A stretch of DNA of 64,000 nucleotides. Origin: Chondrocystis sp. NIES-4102. Lineage in GTDB: Bacteria > Cyanobacteriota > Cyanobacteriia > Cyanobacteriales > Xenococcaceae. Location: contig AP018281.1 of NCBI GenBank assembly GCA_002368355.1, forward strand, positions 3,906,001 to 3,970,000, given 5' to 3'. Both the position numbers and the translations under genes were made by a program. Positions 19,318 through 28,889 of this stretch are shown here, piece after piece (the stretch's first letter is position 1; the number at the start of each line of letters is the position of its first letter). The notes beneath the pieces were generated by a model. The model searched no databases and was not told the DNA's origin. It was given only the letters and a program-made list of their open reading frames with translations.

Positions 19318-20244
19318 GTGTTACTTACATCTTCAGTCGAACAGATAAAAACTCCTACCGCGATCGCTCTTGGTAATTTTGATGGCATCCATCAAGGGCA
19401 TCAATTGGTGCTGCAAGCAATGATTAATTCATTGAATCAGTCACAGTCTCACATTTATCCATCAGTGGTAAGTTTTACACCACACCCTAGGGAGTTTTTT
19501 AGTGGGGGTAAATTGCAGTTGCTAACCCCAATACCTGAAAAAGCTAAATTACTATCTAGTTTGGGTGTTGAGCAATTAATTCTTTTAACCTTCAATCAAG
19601 AAATGGCTGGTTTAAGCCCCCAAGATTTTGTCGAACAAATTTTAGTCAAGCAACTTCAAGCCAGACAGATTAGTGTAGGTTCAGACTTTCGTTTTGGTTA
19701 TCAACGACAGGGATCGGGGGAAGATTTAAAAAATATTGCTGCTAATTTTGGCATTACAGTATGTTTAAACCCTCTACATGAGTATCAAGATTCCCACCAT
19801 CAAACCGTAAGAGTTAGTAGTTCTCTGATTCGTAAGGCTTTAGAGCAAGGAGACGTGATCACCGCTAAGATGATGTTAGGTCGTGCTTACAGTTTTACAG
19901 GTACAGTAGTTACAGGACAACAATTAGGCAGAACTATTGGATTTCCTACCGCTAATTTACAACTTCCTGCTGTCAAATTTTTACCGCGCTATGGCGTATA
20001 TTCTGTAGAAGTAATGCTCAAACAATCTGTAATTAAGGGAGTGATGAATTTAGGATGTCGTCCTACCGTTGCAGGAGTTGCACCAACTGTAGAAGTACAT
20101 TTGTTAAATTGGTCGGGAGATTTATATGGTCAAACTCTTGAGGTTAATTTACTGCGCTTTCTACGTCCAGAACAAAAGTTTGCTAATCTTGAAGCCCTAA
20201 AGCAACAAATTACTAAAGATTGTCAAGCCGTATTAAATAATTGA
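19318..20244 (+). CDS. ribF: Bifunctional riboflavin kinase/FAD synthetase
   Basis: A 308-residue enzyme that makes FMN from riboflavin and FAD from FMN. The N-terminal FAD synthetase has ALGNFDGIHQGHQ (HxGH nucleotidyltransferase motif) near residues 17-29 and VSSSLIRKAL. The C-terminal riboflavin kinase has GRTIGFPTANL and VYSVEV. The start is a GTG at 19318; it gives the usual spacing of about 16 residues before the GNFDG motif, and no ATG lies between. Confidence 0.92.
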   Translation: MLLTSSVEQIKTPTAIALGNFDGIHQGHQLVLQAMINSLNQSQSHIYPSVVSFTPHPREFFSGGKLQLLTPIPEKAKLLSSLGVEQLILLTFNQEMAGLSPQDFVEQILVKQLQARQISVGSDFRFGYQRQGSGEDLKNIAANFGITVCLNPLHEYQDSHHQTVRVSSSLIRKALEQGDVITAKMMLGRAYSFTGTVVTGQQLGRTIGFPTANLQLPAVKFLPRYGVYSVEVMLKQSVIKGVMNLGCRPTVAGVAPTVEVHLLNWSGDLYGQTLEVNLLRFLRPEQKFANLEALKQQITKDCQAVLNN

Positions 20245-20289
20245 TAATTAACCAAGCATAATTGGTAGTTAGCCACTGCATCACAGATT

Positions 20290-21225
20290 ATGGAAGAATC
20301 CGCAATTAATCCTCTTGGAGATCTGATACAACCAGGTACTTTGTGGGAAAAAACTCAACAAAGAAGTATTGAGGCGCGTAAATCTGGCGCATTACATTCA
20401 ATTGAAACGGAATATTATCTGATTCAGCAGCAAGAGATTGCTTTTGTAGTCAGAACTTTAGCTAATGTAGCTCGGAAAGAACAAGCCCGCCAACAGCAAA
20501 CCAAACAGGAGAAGCAGACAGGGAAGCAAGTAGATCCTTTTTTACCCTATGAGGCTGATTTATTTGTCGGCGATATCACTCCTACTCATATCTGTTTACT
20601 TAATAAGTTTAATGTTGTCGATCATCATCTTCTAATTGTGACTCGTGCTTTTGAAGAACAAACAGATTTACTCAATTTAGAGGATTTTGTGGCTTTATGG
20701 TCTTGTATGAGAGAAATTGACGGATTGGCTTTTTATAACGGTGGAAAGCTAGCTGGAGCGTCTCAAAGACATAAACATTTACAATTAGTTCCTTTGCCAT
20801 TTTTACCCGATGTAATTCATCTACCCATCGAATTAGCACTTGCCAATACTACTGTAGTTAATCAGCAAATAACTATTAGTAATTTTCCTTTTCAGCACGC
20901 ACTAGCTTTTTTAGATCTAGATCCCAACACTTCGCCAACAACAGCAGGTGAGGTGATGTTAAATAACTACCGCAAGCTATTAAACCAGGTAGGATTAAAT
21001 GTAGATGCTAATACACAACAACAGCCAGGGGCTTATAATTTTTTGGCTACTAAAAACTGGATGTTGATTGTACCGCGATCGCTTGAGTCTTTTCAAAATA
21101 TTTCAATTAATTCTCTAGGTTTTGCTGGTTCTTTATTTGTACGCGATCGCCCTTCCCTAGAATTGTTAAAAGAGCTAACTCCTTTGAAATTACTAAGTAA
21201 CGTTGGTTTTGGTTTGAATAGTTAA
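20290..21225 (+). CDS. ATP adenylyltransferase/Ap4A phosphorylase-like protein
   Basis: A 311-residue HIT-superfamily protein of the Apa2/DUF4922 type. It has the central block PYEADLFVGDI and the nucleotide-binding histidine motif QRHKHLQLVPLP at about 163-174, followed by a C-terminal domain with NWMLIVPRS. Members cleave diadenosine tetraphosphate with phosphate to ADP plus ATP. It follows ribF by 45 bases and precedes a DUF4334-like gene by 34 bases on the same strand. Confidence 0.85.
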   Translation: MEESAINPLGDLIQPGTLWEKTQQRSIEARKSGALHSIETEYYLIQQQEIAFVVRTLANVARKEQARQQQTKQEKQTGKQVDPFLPYEADLFVGDITPTHICLLNKFNVVDHHLLIVTRAFEEQTDLLNLEDFVALWSCMREIDGLAFYNGGKLAGASQRHKHLQLVPLPFLPDVIHLPIELALANTTVVNQQITISNFPFQHALAFLDLDPNTSPTTAGEVMLNNYRKLLNQVGLNVDANTQQQPGAYNFLATKNWMLIVPRSLESFQNISINSLGFAGSLFVRDRPSLELLKELTPLKLLSNVGFGLNS

Positions 21226-21259
21226 CAGATTAATTTGAAAATTTAGCAGATAAATAAAC

Positions 21260-21802
21260 ATGGATATTCTCAACCATGCTCAAGCAATTATAGAACAGGG
21301 GCAAACTAGCACCGAGGAAGCCTTAAGAGTTTTTGATCAATTGGAGTCCGTAAATCTAGAATTTATGTTCGGTAAATGGCAAGGAACAAGTCTATATACC
21401 GCTCATCCTCTAGATGGTTTATTGGCTGCTAGTAATTGGTATGGTAAGGAATTTATCACCCCAGATTGTGTTCATCCTTTATTATGTTTAGATAATAATG
21501 ACCAAATATTTAAGCTAGCTCCTAATCCAGCTATAGTTAATTTAGCCCTAAATTTACCAATTCCCGATAGTTCTGCAATTAAGCCTTTTTTAAAACTGTT
21601 TAGTTTGATGCTGAAAACCGAATCAAGTCAAGCTAGACTACGCATGATGGAGTATCGCCAAAAACTTAGTGCAACCATGATTTATGATTATCTACCCATC
21701 CATGACATCTTTAGAAAGGTAGACGATAATCTGGTTTTGGGTTTGATGGATTTTAAGGGAATGCCACAACCACTCTTTTTTGTTTTGAGGCGTAGTATTT
21801 AG
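21260..21802 (+). CDS. GXWXG/DUF4334 domain protein
   Basis: A 180-residue protein with the GXWXG motif (MFGKWQGTSL) near residue 36 followed by a DUF4334-like half (ARLRMMEYRQKLSATMIYDYLPIHDIFRKV, split here only for description). The family is widespread but its biochemical role is not established. It is the third gene of a same-strand run after ribF. A purine-rich repeat array begins right at the stop codon. Confidence 0.78.
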   Translation: MDILNHAQAIIEQGQTSTEEALRVFDQLESVNLEFMFGKWQGTSLYTAHPLDGLLAASNWYGKEFITPDCVHPLLCLDNNDQIFKLAPNPAIVNLALNLPIPDSSAIKPFLKLFSLMLKTESSQARLRMMEYRQKLSATMIYDYLPIHDIFRKVDDNLVLGLMDFKGMPQPLFFVLRRSI

Positions 21803-22001
21803 TGGGGAGACAGGAGACAGGAGTCAGGAGACAGGAGACGGTAGTAGGTAGTAGGTAGAGCGGAGACCCCGCGTATCACAAGGGTATAATATCGACGTAA
21901 GGCGCGTCTTGAAAAAGTTGCTCATGAGGGAAACCCCCAAGACCGCACTTTTTCGCAAGGGAATGCTCCGCTCCCGAAGGGTAGGTAGTAGGTAGGAGGT
22001 A
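21803..22001. repeat. Heptamer arrays flanking a GC-rich composite repeat
   Basis: Here the purine-rich strand of the GACTCCT/GTCTCCT/CTACCTA families is on +. Between two GTAGGTA blocks lies a GC-richer insert (about 21858-21981) with complementary ends: GCGGAG...CCGCG near its left end and GGAATGCTCCGCTCC near its right end, and GACCGCACTTTTTCG inside with GAAAAAGT nearby. It looks like a small folded repeat element. No ORF spans it. Confidence 0.75.
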
Positions 22002-22266
22002 ATATTGACGCTATTGATAATTAAGAATGGATTCGGGCGGTCAACAAGAGAGAAGAAGCTTCATTCTTTAGCCCTCAGATAATTGATAATTACCCCTGCC
22101 TTTCGCTCCAGAGGTAAAGCGACCAAATTAATTAATTATTAATTGTCAATTGTCAATTATCCATGTTTAAGCGTATTGCTAACAGCCCAAAGCTAACAGC
22201 TAATAGCCAAACATCTACACTTTATTTCAGTTGAAAGTAAAAAAATATAATCAGATTTTAACCTCA

Positions 22267-22340
22267 TCGGGATGAAAGGATTTGAACCTTCGACCCCTGC
22301 TTCCCGAAAGCAGTGCGCTACCAAACTGCGCTACATCCCG
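22267..22340 (-). tRNA. tRNA-Pro (CGG anticodon)
   Basis: A 74-base cloverleaf on the minus strand. The acceptor stem CGGGATG pairs with CATCCCG and the discriminator is A. The D arm is GCGCAGTTTGGTAGCGC. The anticodon stem CTGCT/AGCAG closes the loop TTCGGGA, so the anticodon is CGG and the tRNA reads CCG. The T arm has GGTTCAAATCC. CCA is not encoded, as usual in cyanobacteria. Confidence 0.95.
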
Positions 22341-22496
22341 TACTCGCTATATATGCTAACATATTCGACAATTGGCATCGGGCAAATTAAGAAGACGTTC
22401 AAGCCAAATAGAGATTTTCAAAGATCGATCGCGACTAAATGTTAAATTAATAGCTATTGCAAAATTACGTCTCAAACTTTAAACAACATAGCTATT

Positions 22497-23582
22497 ATGA
22501 GCAAACAGCATAAAATTACTTTACTTGCAGGGGATGGTATTGGCCCAGAAATTATGTCGGTAGCACAACAGGTGTTAGAGGCGATCGCTAGTAAGCATAA
22601 TTTAGAATTAACTTTTACGTCCGCTTTAATTGGTGGTGCTGCGATCGATGAAACGGGAGAGCCATTACCAGCAGCTACTTTAGAAGCCTGTCGTCAAAGT
22701 GATGCTGTTTTACTTGCAGCTATTGGCGGTTATAAATGGGATAATTTACCCCGTCAGCAGCGACCTGAAACTGGGTTATTGGCTTTGCGTGCTGGGTTAG
22801 GACTGTTTGCTAATTTAAGACCTGCTACTATTTTACCCCAATTAATTGATGCTTCTTCCCTCAAAAGAGAAGTGGTAGAGGGGGTAGATATTATGGTGGT
22901 ACGAGAATTGACTGGCGGAATTTATTTTGGACAACCAAAAGGTATATTTACTACCGAAACAGGTGAACAACGCGGTGTTAATACTATGGCATATAGTGTT
23001 AGTGAGATTGACCGTATTGCTAGAGTCGGTTTTGAAACTGCTCAAAAACGTCGGGGTAAATTATGTTCGGTAGATAAAGCTAATGTTTTGGATGTGTCGC
23101 AATTATGGCGCGATCGCGTAACAGCAATATCACAAGAATATAGTGATGTAGAATTAAGTCATCTCTACGTAGACAATGCTGCCATGCAATTGGTTCGCGC
23201 TCCCAAACAGTTTGATACAATCGTTACAGGCAATTTGTTTGGTGATATTCTTTCCGATGCTGCTGCGATGCTCACTGGTAGTATAGGTATGTTACCATCC
23301 GCTAGTTTGGCTGCTGATGGCCCTGGTGTATTTGAACCTGTGCATGGTTCAGCCCCCGATATTGCAGGACAAGATAAGGCTAATCCCCTCGCCCAAGTGC
23401 TTAGTGTTGCTATGATGCTACGTTACGGTTTGAATCAACCCACTGCTGCTGATGAGATTGAAAATGTGGTTAACCAAGTTTTAGATTTAGGCTACCGCAC
23501 AGGAGATATTATGTCACCAGGAATGAAGGCTGTCGGTTGTAAGGAGATGGGAGAGGTATTGATTAAGTTGATTAATCAGTAA
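22497..23582 (+). CDS. leuB: 3-isopropylmalate dehydrogenase
   Basis: A 361-residue NAD-dependent decarboxylating dehydrogenase of leucine synthesis. It opens [14 protein letters not shown] and has the substrate-binding [12 protein letters not shown] and [10 protein letters not shown] with the catalytic Tyr, then [10 protein letters not shown] and the metal-binding [13 protein letters not shown]. The C-terminal GSAPDIAGQ forms the cofactor loop. The length is standard. It stands alone on +, facing the radical SAM gene. Confidence 0.95.
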   Translation: MSKQHKITLLAGDGIGPEIMSVAQQVLEAIASKHNLELTFTSALIGGAAIDETGEPLPAATLEACRQSDAVLLAAIGGYKWDNLPRQQRPETGLLALRAGLGLFANLRPATILPQLIDASSLKREVVEGVDIMVVRELTGGIYFGQPKGIFTTETGEQRGVNTMAYSVSEIDRIARVGFETAQKRRGKLCSVDKANVLDVSQLWRDRVTAISQEYSDVELSHLYVDNAAMQLVRAPKQFDTIVTGNLFGDILSDAAAMLTGSIGMLPSASLAADGPGVFEPVHGSAPDIAGQDKANPLAQVLSVAMMLRYGLNQPTAADEIENVVNQVLDLGYRTGDIMSPGMKAVGCKEMGEVLIKLINQ

Positions 23583-23592
23583 ACTATAAGTT

Positions 23593-24618
23593 CTAAGATA
23601 AACCTGATAGTTTTAGGTAGATATTAGATAAAAGACGCGATTTATTAGTTAACCAAATTCCAATTCTACCCAAACTGTATGCCAGTTTATGTTTCTGTAC
23701 TGCCTGAATTTCAGCCTCACTTAACCAATCATTATTTTTTTTCATTTGTTGGTAATATGTACAGGTGGTACAAGGGATGTCGTCCTTGGCATCAGTCTTT
23801 CCTAACAACATTTGTCGAGCATAGGTTATTTTTTCATTATTGAAACTATCATCTAAATTAGCATCAAAAGCATTACCAAAATCTGCCCAATAGTTTACAC
23901 AACAACCTAATATCCTTCCATCCCAGTTTATCTGGGGAATATGCCATAATTGACTGCAAAACCTTCTACTCTCTTGGCTTTGATCTATTGCCTTTTTTGC
24001 CACCTGAGTTTGATCTTTTAGCGGAGAAAAGTTTTCATCCCAAGATAACTTGAGTTTGAAACTCATATTTAAAGTTTTGGCTAATTGCTGTGCCTTTTCT
24101 ATTTCATGTTCATTATGCCCAAAAGCGACATATTGCCAACTTAAAATCGGGAAAGGTGAATTATATAATTGTTTGTAGTAATTGATAGTTTTAATGTTTT
24201 CAATTACTTGGTTAAAATTGCCATTGCGACGATAAATACTGTAACTTTCTTGACTTGCACCGTCAATTGAACAATTAAGATGTCGAAATTTATATTTAAC
24301 TAAAGCTTCGAGAGTTTCTTTTTTAACTGTATTTAAATTAGTACCATTACTTGCTGTTAAGGCTACACTTTGTTTGTAGGCATAAGCCATAATTTGGGGT
24401 AAATCAGGATTTAAGAAAATCTCCCCCCAGTTAGATAATTCTACGTGTAGAACTGAAGGATTTTCATCGATTAATTGTTTAAAATTATTAAACTTGAGAA
24501 ATCCACCTCCAATATTTTGTTTGATAATACCTTTTGCAGTGGGGCAAGATGGACATTTTAATTGACAGTTAGTTGAAGCATCTAAGCGAATGCTCTTCGG
24601 TTTAACTAATTCAGTCAT
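23593..24618 (-). CDS. Radical SAM protein with SPASM-like C-terminus
   Basis: A 341-residue protein. The [4Fe-4S]/SAM motif is CQLKCPSCP (Cys18, Cys22, Cys25). The barrel has HVELSNWGEIFLNPD and CSIDGASQESYSIYRR, typical of PqqE/MoaA-like enzymes. A second cysteine set (FCSQLW, GCCVNYW, CTTCTYY) should bind an auxiliary cluster. Members modify peptides, proteins or small molecules. No peptide precursor is visible next to it, so the substrate is unknown. It converges on leuB with 10 bases between the stops. Confidence 0.85.
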   Translation of the reverse strand: MTELVKPKSIRLDASTNCQLKCPSCPTAKGIIKQNIGGGFLKFNNFKQLIDENPSVLHVELSNWGEIFLNPDLPQIMAYAYKQSVALTASNGTNLNTVKKETLEALVKYKFRHLNCSIDGASQESYSIYRRNGNFNQVIENIKTINYYKQLYNSPFPILSWQYVAFGHNEHEIEKAQQLAKTLNMSFKLKLSWDENFSPLKDQTQVAKKAIDQSQESRRFCSQLWHIPQINWDGRILGCCVNYWADFGNAFDANLDDSFNNEKITYARQMLLGKTDAKDDIPCTTCTYYQQMKKNNDWLSEAEIQAVQKHKLAYSLGRIGIWLTNKSRLLSNIYLKLSGLS

Positions 24619-24774
24619 GGGTAATTTTGTTGGATTTTAGTAATTATTTTTGCTTGACGTTGCGATATTTTTATGATAATCCTCACCCTTATTTAAAAGT
24701 TTAGCATATTTATCTGTTTGAAGCTTACTTTGAATATTTAAAATGAGTTTCTTAGTGGTTTAGTTTTATAGATA

Positions 24775-24930
24775 TAGCAATACGAAATAAGTCACGGGAA
24801 ATTTTTAGCTACTCTCTACTATCGTCACGTTCGCGCTTTGGCGACCTCAAGAGCGTGCGTGACGACGCTTTCCGCGCCTACTACCTACTACCTACTACCT
24901 ACTACCTACTACCTACTACCTAACTCCTTA
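24775..24930. repeat. Composite repeat: dispersed unit, inverted element, CTACCTA array
   Basis: Starts with a copy of the AGCAATACGAAATAA...ACGGGAAATTTTTAGC unit (24775-24810). A 59-base GC-rich element (24821-24879) with 7-base inverted arms CGTCACG/CGTGACG follows; a related copy lies in reverse orientation at 45895-45956. Seven CTACCTA-type heptamers close the region. The other bases between the neighbouring genes show nothing. Confidence 0.8.
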
Positions 24931-25029
24931 TTACTACCCACTACCCGATAATCACATATAATTGTCTTAAACTACTCCTATACAACTATAAAAGTACCCT
25001 TTATGTTTAATTAGCGTGGAATTATTTAT

Positions 25030-25722
25030 ATGCTGTGTATTGGACATCGAGGCGCAATGGGACACGAGCCTGAAAATACCTTATTATCAGTAAAAAAGGC
25101 ATTATCATTAGGCGTTGATGGAATTGAAGTTGACGTTTATAACGTTGAAAATAATTTAGTAGTAATTCACGATCGCGAATTATCTCGAACTACTAACGGT
25201 ATTGGTGAGGTGGAAACCCAGAGTCTAGCATATTTGCGTTCTTTAGATGCGGGTAAAGGTGAGAAAATTCCTTTATTGAGTGAGGTGGTGGAAACAGTAG
25301 CGCGCCAAGCTTTTATTAATATTGAATTGAAAGGTAGCAACACTGCAAGATTGGTAGTAGAGTTAATTCAAAAGTATCTTAAACAGGGATGGTCTTATCA
25401 AGATTTCGTCGTTTCTTCTTTCAATCACTATGAATTAAATCAAGTTAAAATCATTGAAGAAAATATTAAAATTGGGATATTAATCTATGGTTTACCCTGG
25501 GAATATATTACAATTGCTCAAAAATTAAGAGCAGATATTGTAATTTGTAGTATCGATTTTGTTAGTTGTGAAGTAGTATCTTCAATACAATCAGATAATT
25601 TGCAAGTATGGGTATATACTGTCAATCAACCTCAAGATATTAAGCTGATGCAAAAGTTAGGGATTGATGGTATTTTTACTAATTACCCTGAAAGAGTACT
25701 ATTAAGTGACAAAAGCTCTTAA
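25030..25722 (+). CDS. Glycerophosphodiester phosphodiesterase
   Basis: A 230-residue GDPD-fold hydrolase that releases glycerol 3-phosphate from glycerophosphodiesters. Catalytic signatures are IGHRGAMGHEPENT near the N-terminus (His and the metal-binding Glu), then GVDGIEVDVY and VIHDRELSRTTNG. Near the C-terminus VWVYTVNQPQDI and GIDGIFTNYP are conserved. No signal peptide is seen, so it is probably cytoplasmic. The next gene, a membrane protein, starts 22 bases downstream. Confidence 0.9.
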   Translation: MLCIGHRGAMGHEPENTLLSVKKALSLGVDGIEVDVYNVENNLVVIHDRELSRTTNGIGEVETQSLAYLRSLDAGKGEKIPLLSEVVETVARQAFINIELKGSNTARLVVELIQKYLKQGWSYQDFVVSSFNHYELNQVKIIEENIKIGILIYGLPWEYITIAQKLRADIVICSIDFVSCEVVSSIQSDNLQVWVYTVNQPQDIKLMQKLGIDGIFTNYPERVLLSDKSS

Positions 25723-25744
25723 ATAAATACTTTTTTACTGATTA

Positions 25745-26683
25745 ATGAATCGCGATCGCCTATCTAGTTTTATTTTCCCACTCTTAGGTTTTTTATTACT
25801 TGTTTTTTCTGGATATATACTCAGTGATCAATTAGGTCGTTATAAATTAGGGGATATTTTAGATAGTTTAGCTTTAATTAGCCAAAGACAGCTAACTTAT
25901 GCCATCCTTTTAACAGTTGTGGAATATTTGGTGATCAGTAGTTACGATATTGTTTCCTTTTCCCATCTTAAATATCGTTTACCTCTTGGGCGAATTTTAT
26001 TTACTAGCTTTGTGACCTATGCTATCAGTAACACAACAGGTTTTACTTTATTTATTGGCGGTGGAATTCGTTATCGTTTTTATTCTTTTTGGGGAGTTGC
26101 AGCTAAAGATATTGCCAAAATTATCGCGTTAGGTAATTTAACTTTTTGGTTGGGAGTATTAACTTTAGATGGTATTACTTTTATTATTAATCCCCTACAA
26201 TTACCAGGATCATTAAAGTTTGACTTGGTGATTATGCGTTGCTTTGGTATTCTTTTAATCAGTATATTAAGCATCTATCTCTACTTTTGCGCGAGTAGAA
26301 AGAGAATAAAAATCAAAAAACAAACCTATCTATTTCCTAGGCTGAGTACTTCTATAAGTCAAATAATTCTCTTTTCTTTAGATTGGGCGATCGCAGCAGC
26401 AATATTATATTGTTTAATTCCTCATTATTATAATCAAACTTATCTTAATTTTTTAGGTATATATTTATTAGCTATGACCGCTTCCATCATTAGTAATGTA
26501 CCTGGAGGCATTGGAGTATTTGAAAGTATAATTATTTATTTATTACCCAGAGATCTATCTGCTGCGGATATTTTAGGCTCACTTTTGGCTTATCGAGGTA
26601 TTCGTTTTTTCTTGCCATTATTAACAGCAATAATCTTTATTTGTTATTTTGAAATTCAGCGTAAATTAACCATCAGTCGTTAG
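25745..26683 (+). CDS. YbhN/UPF0104-type integral membrane protein
   Basis: A 312-residue protein with about eight hydrophobic segments, resembling the membrane half of lysylphosphatidylglycerol synthases (no catalytic aminoacyl-transferase domain). The family marker TTGFTLFIGGGIRYRFY and the C-terminal ISNVPGGIGVFES are present. The adjacent GDPD gene suggests a link to lipid metabolism, but this is only context. Confidence 0.8.
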   Translation: MNRDRLSSFIFPLLGFLLLVFSGYILSDQLGRYKLGDILDSLALISQRQLTYAILLTVVEYLVISSYDIVSFSHLKYRLPLGRILFTSFVTYAISNTTGFTLFIGGGIRYRFYSFWGVAAKDIAKIIALGNLTFWLGVLTLDGITFIINPLQLPGSLKFDLVIMRCFGILLISILSIYLYFCASRKRIKIKKQTYLFPRLSTSISQIILFSLDWAIAAAILYCLIPHYYNQTYLNFLGIYLLAMTASIISNVPGGIGVFESIIIYLLPRDLSAADILGSLLAYRGIRFFLPLLTAIIFICYFEIQRKLTISR

Positions 26684-26690
26684 TTACTTA

Positions 26691-26815
26691 GACAGGAGAC
26701 AGGAGGGGGGCGGGGGTAGTAGGTAGTGGGGAATAGGGTAGGGGAGTAATCCCACAAGGGGACAATGAGAGTAACGCGCTACTTATTACTTGTAAGGAGT
26801 CGGTAGTTAGAAGGT
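26691..26815. repeat. Purine-rich heptamer and ATCCCACAAGGGGACAATG repeat region
   Basis: GAGACAG and GTAGTAG-type heptamers plus one reverse-orientation copy of CATTGTCCCCTTGTGGGAT at 26749-26767. The remaining 200 bases to rsmB hold no gene. Confidence 0.8.
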
Positions 26816-27011
26816 AATGTTAATTGAAAGCTACCAAGCACGGGTAAGGTGCGCGTCAAGGTTAAAAACTAATCTAATGCTTAACACAGACACGGAATTT
26901 AAAACGCCCTGACTTTCTATCAGATATGTGTATTTTAAAGTCTTACTAGATCAATTGAAAAACACTGAACAAATGTTAAATTAATTTAGCACAGATACTT
27001 TAATCCTCAGC

Positions 27012-28364
27012 ATGACATCTTTTCCTGGTTCACGTCAGTTAGCTTTCTTAGCGTTAAAAAAAATATACTATAAGCAAGCCTATACTGATATTGCTCTAGA
27101 TCATGTCATCAAATCTGTAGATAAGTCGGTCGAAATTAGTAAATTGGATCGAAGCTTTATCTGTGAATTAGTTTATGGAATTGTCCGTCGTCAGCGCACT
27201 CTTGATACTTTAATTGATTTATTAGGTAAAAAGCAGGCTAGTCAACAACCTCCAGATTTAAGGATAATTTTACATCTCGGTTTATATCAGTTGCGTTATT
27301 TAAATCGTATTCCCACTTCAGCAGCAGTAAATACTAGTGTGGAGTTAGCAAAAACCAATGGTTTAAATAAACTTAGTGGTGTCGTCAATGGTTTGTTACG
27401 GGCTTATATTCGCCAAAGTGCGTCAGGTGATCCTCTGCAACTACCAAATGATCCTATACAGAGATTAGGCATCTTGCATAGTTTTCCTAATTGGATTGTT
27501 AACAATTGGCTAGAACAATTACCTCTAGAAGAAGTAGATCAGTTGCTGGCTTGGTTTAATCAATCCCCTGGGATCGATTTGAGGGTAAATACACTCAAAA
27601 CCACAATTACAGAAGTAGAAACTGCATTAACAAGTGCTGGAGTTACTGTTAATCGTATACCAGGCTTACCTCAAGGATTAAGGATCGAAGGCGCAGGGAT
27701 AATTACCCAATTACCTGGTTATCAACACGGTTGGTGGATAGTACAAGATGCTAGCGCGCAATTAGTGTCTTATTTATTAGATCCGCAGCCAGGGGAGACG
27801 ATTATTGATGCTTGTGCAGCCCCAGGGGGAAAAACGACCCATATAGCCGAATTAATGCAAGATAAGGGCAAAATTATTGCTTGCGATCGCTATAGTAAAA
27901 GATTAAAAAGAGTTAAGGAAAATGCTACACGATTAGAGTTAAAATCCATTGACATTCAACCAGGCGATAGTCGAAACTTAGAGCAATTTGTTAACATAGC
28001 TGAGAGAGTATTATTAGATGCTCCTTGTTCTGGATTGGGTACTCTTCATAAGCGTCCTGATATTAGATGGCAAAAGTCATCAGAATCAATTGAGGATCTT
28101 TTGAGTTTACAACGACAATTATTAGATCAAGCAGCAAGCTGGGTAAAACCGAATGGTATTTTGGTTTATGCAACCTGTACTCTTAACCTTTTGGAAAATG
28201 AAAAAGTAATACAATCATTTTTGGAACGACATCCCAACTGGAGTATACAATCTCCCACTAACATGAGTATTGATAACTGGTTAGCACCAGAAGGCTGGAT
28301 TAAGATTTATCCCCATCGTCATAATATGGATGGGTTTTTTATGGTGAGATTAATACGAGATTAA
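27012..28364 (+). CDS. rsmB: 16S rRNA (cytosine-967 C5) methyltransferase
   Basis: A 450-residue enzyme. An N-terminal NusB-like RNA-binding domain (about 1-140) is joined to a methyltransferase domain with the SAM site DACAAPGGKTTHI near 265-277 and the m5C pair of cysteines: DAPCSGLGTL near 336 and the catalytic Cys in YATCTLNLLENE near 388. It methylates C967 of 16S rRNA. The next gene begins 4 bases after the stop. Confidence 0.93.
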   Translation: MTSFPGSRQLAFLALKKIYYKQAYTDIALDHVIKSVDKSVEISKLDRSFICELVYGIVRRQRTLDTLIDLLGKKQASQQPPDLRIILHLGLYQLRYLNRIPTSAAVNTSVELAKTNGLNKLSGVVNGLLRAYIRQSASGDPLQLPNDPIQRLGILHSFPNWIVNNWLEQLPLEEVDQLLAWFNQSPGIDLRVNTLKTTITEVETALTSAGVTVNRIPGLPQGLRIEGAGIITQLPGYQHGWWIVQDASAQLVSYLLDPQPGETIIDACAAPGGKTTHIAELMQDKGKIIACDRYSKRLKRVKENATRLELKSIDIQPGDSRNLEQFVNIAERVLLDAPCSGLGTLHKRPDIRWQKSSESIEDLLSLQRQLLDQAASWVKPNGILVYATCTLNLLENEKVIQSFLERHPNWSIQSPTNMSIDNWLAPEGWIKIYPHRHNMDGFFMVRLIRD

Positions 28365-28368
28365 TCAG

Positions 28369-28800
28369 ATGTGGAGTAAAAAAACAACCAAGATGAAACA
28401 AATTCTGAAAATTCTGATTGCAGCAGCTTGGATAGATGGTGTAATTCAACCCGAAGAGCGAGCTTATTTGCGTCGTGTAGCGGAGGATTTTAAACTAGCT
28501 GAAGATCCAGAAATTAAACCTTTGTTATCGGAATTAAAACCTGTTCAAGCTACTGATTGTTATCGTTGGTTAAATGAGTATTTTGGTAGTAATCCGAATT
28601 TGGAAGATTATCAGGAATTACTGGAAAAAATTAGTGGTTTAATCTACAGTGACGGATATGTAGATGTTCGGGAAGCAAAATTAATAGAAGTAATTCAAAG
28701 TTGCGATCCCAATAGTGCTGATTGTCATAAATCTATTTTGGATAAGCTATTACGGAAAATTCAAAAGATCTATAAAGCAGCAGTGGAACAACAAGTATAG
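28369..28800 (+). CDS. TerB-family protein
   Basis: A 143-residue all-helical protein with the TerB pattern AAAWIDGVIQPEERAYL and a repeated YSDGYVDVREAKLIEVI segment, which carry acidic metal-binding residues. TerB proteins are linked with tellurite and stress responses, but no other ter genes are here. An internal ATG at 28393 would remove the first eight residues and is a plausible start. It is tightly placed after rsmB and likely co-transcribed. Confidence 0.75.
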   Translation: MWSKKTTKMKQILKILIAAAWIDGVIQPEERAYLRRVAEDFKLAEDPEIKPLLSELKPVQATDCYRWLNEYFGSNPNLEDYQELLEKISGLIYSDGYVDVREAKLIEVIQSCDPNSADCHKSILDKLLRKIQKIYKAAVEQQV

Positions 28801-28832
28801 TTATGATCCTTGCAACACTTTATTTTTAGATG

Positions 28833-28880
28833 GTTGAGGAGGTAGAAATTTAAGTTCCACCTAACCTCAACTCAAGTTTT
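28833..28880 (+). terminator. Likely rho-independent terminator
   Basis: Stem GTTGAGG/CCTCAAC (28833-28839 with 28865-28871) extended by AGGT/ACCT with a small bulge, followed on + by TCAAGTTTTATT. It ends the rsmB-terB-like unit and faces the convergent beta-helix gene. Confidence 0.6.
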
Positions 28881-28889
28881 ATTAACAGA

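Noticed and set aside
19128-19376. 82-codon + ORF upstream of ribF
   Set aside because: It runs through a strong terminator with eleven Ts and overlaps the ribF start.
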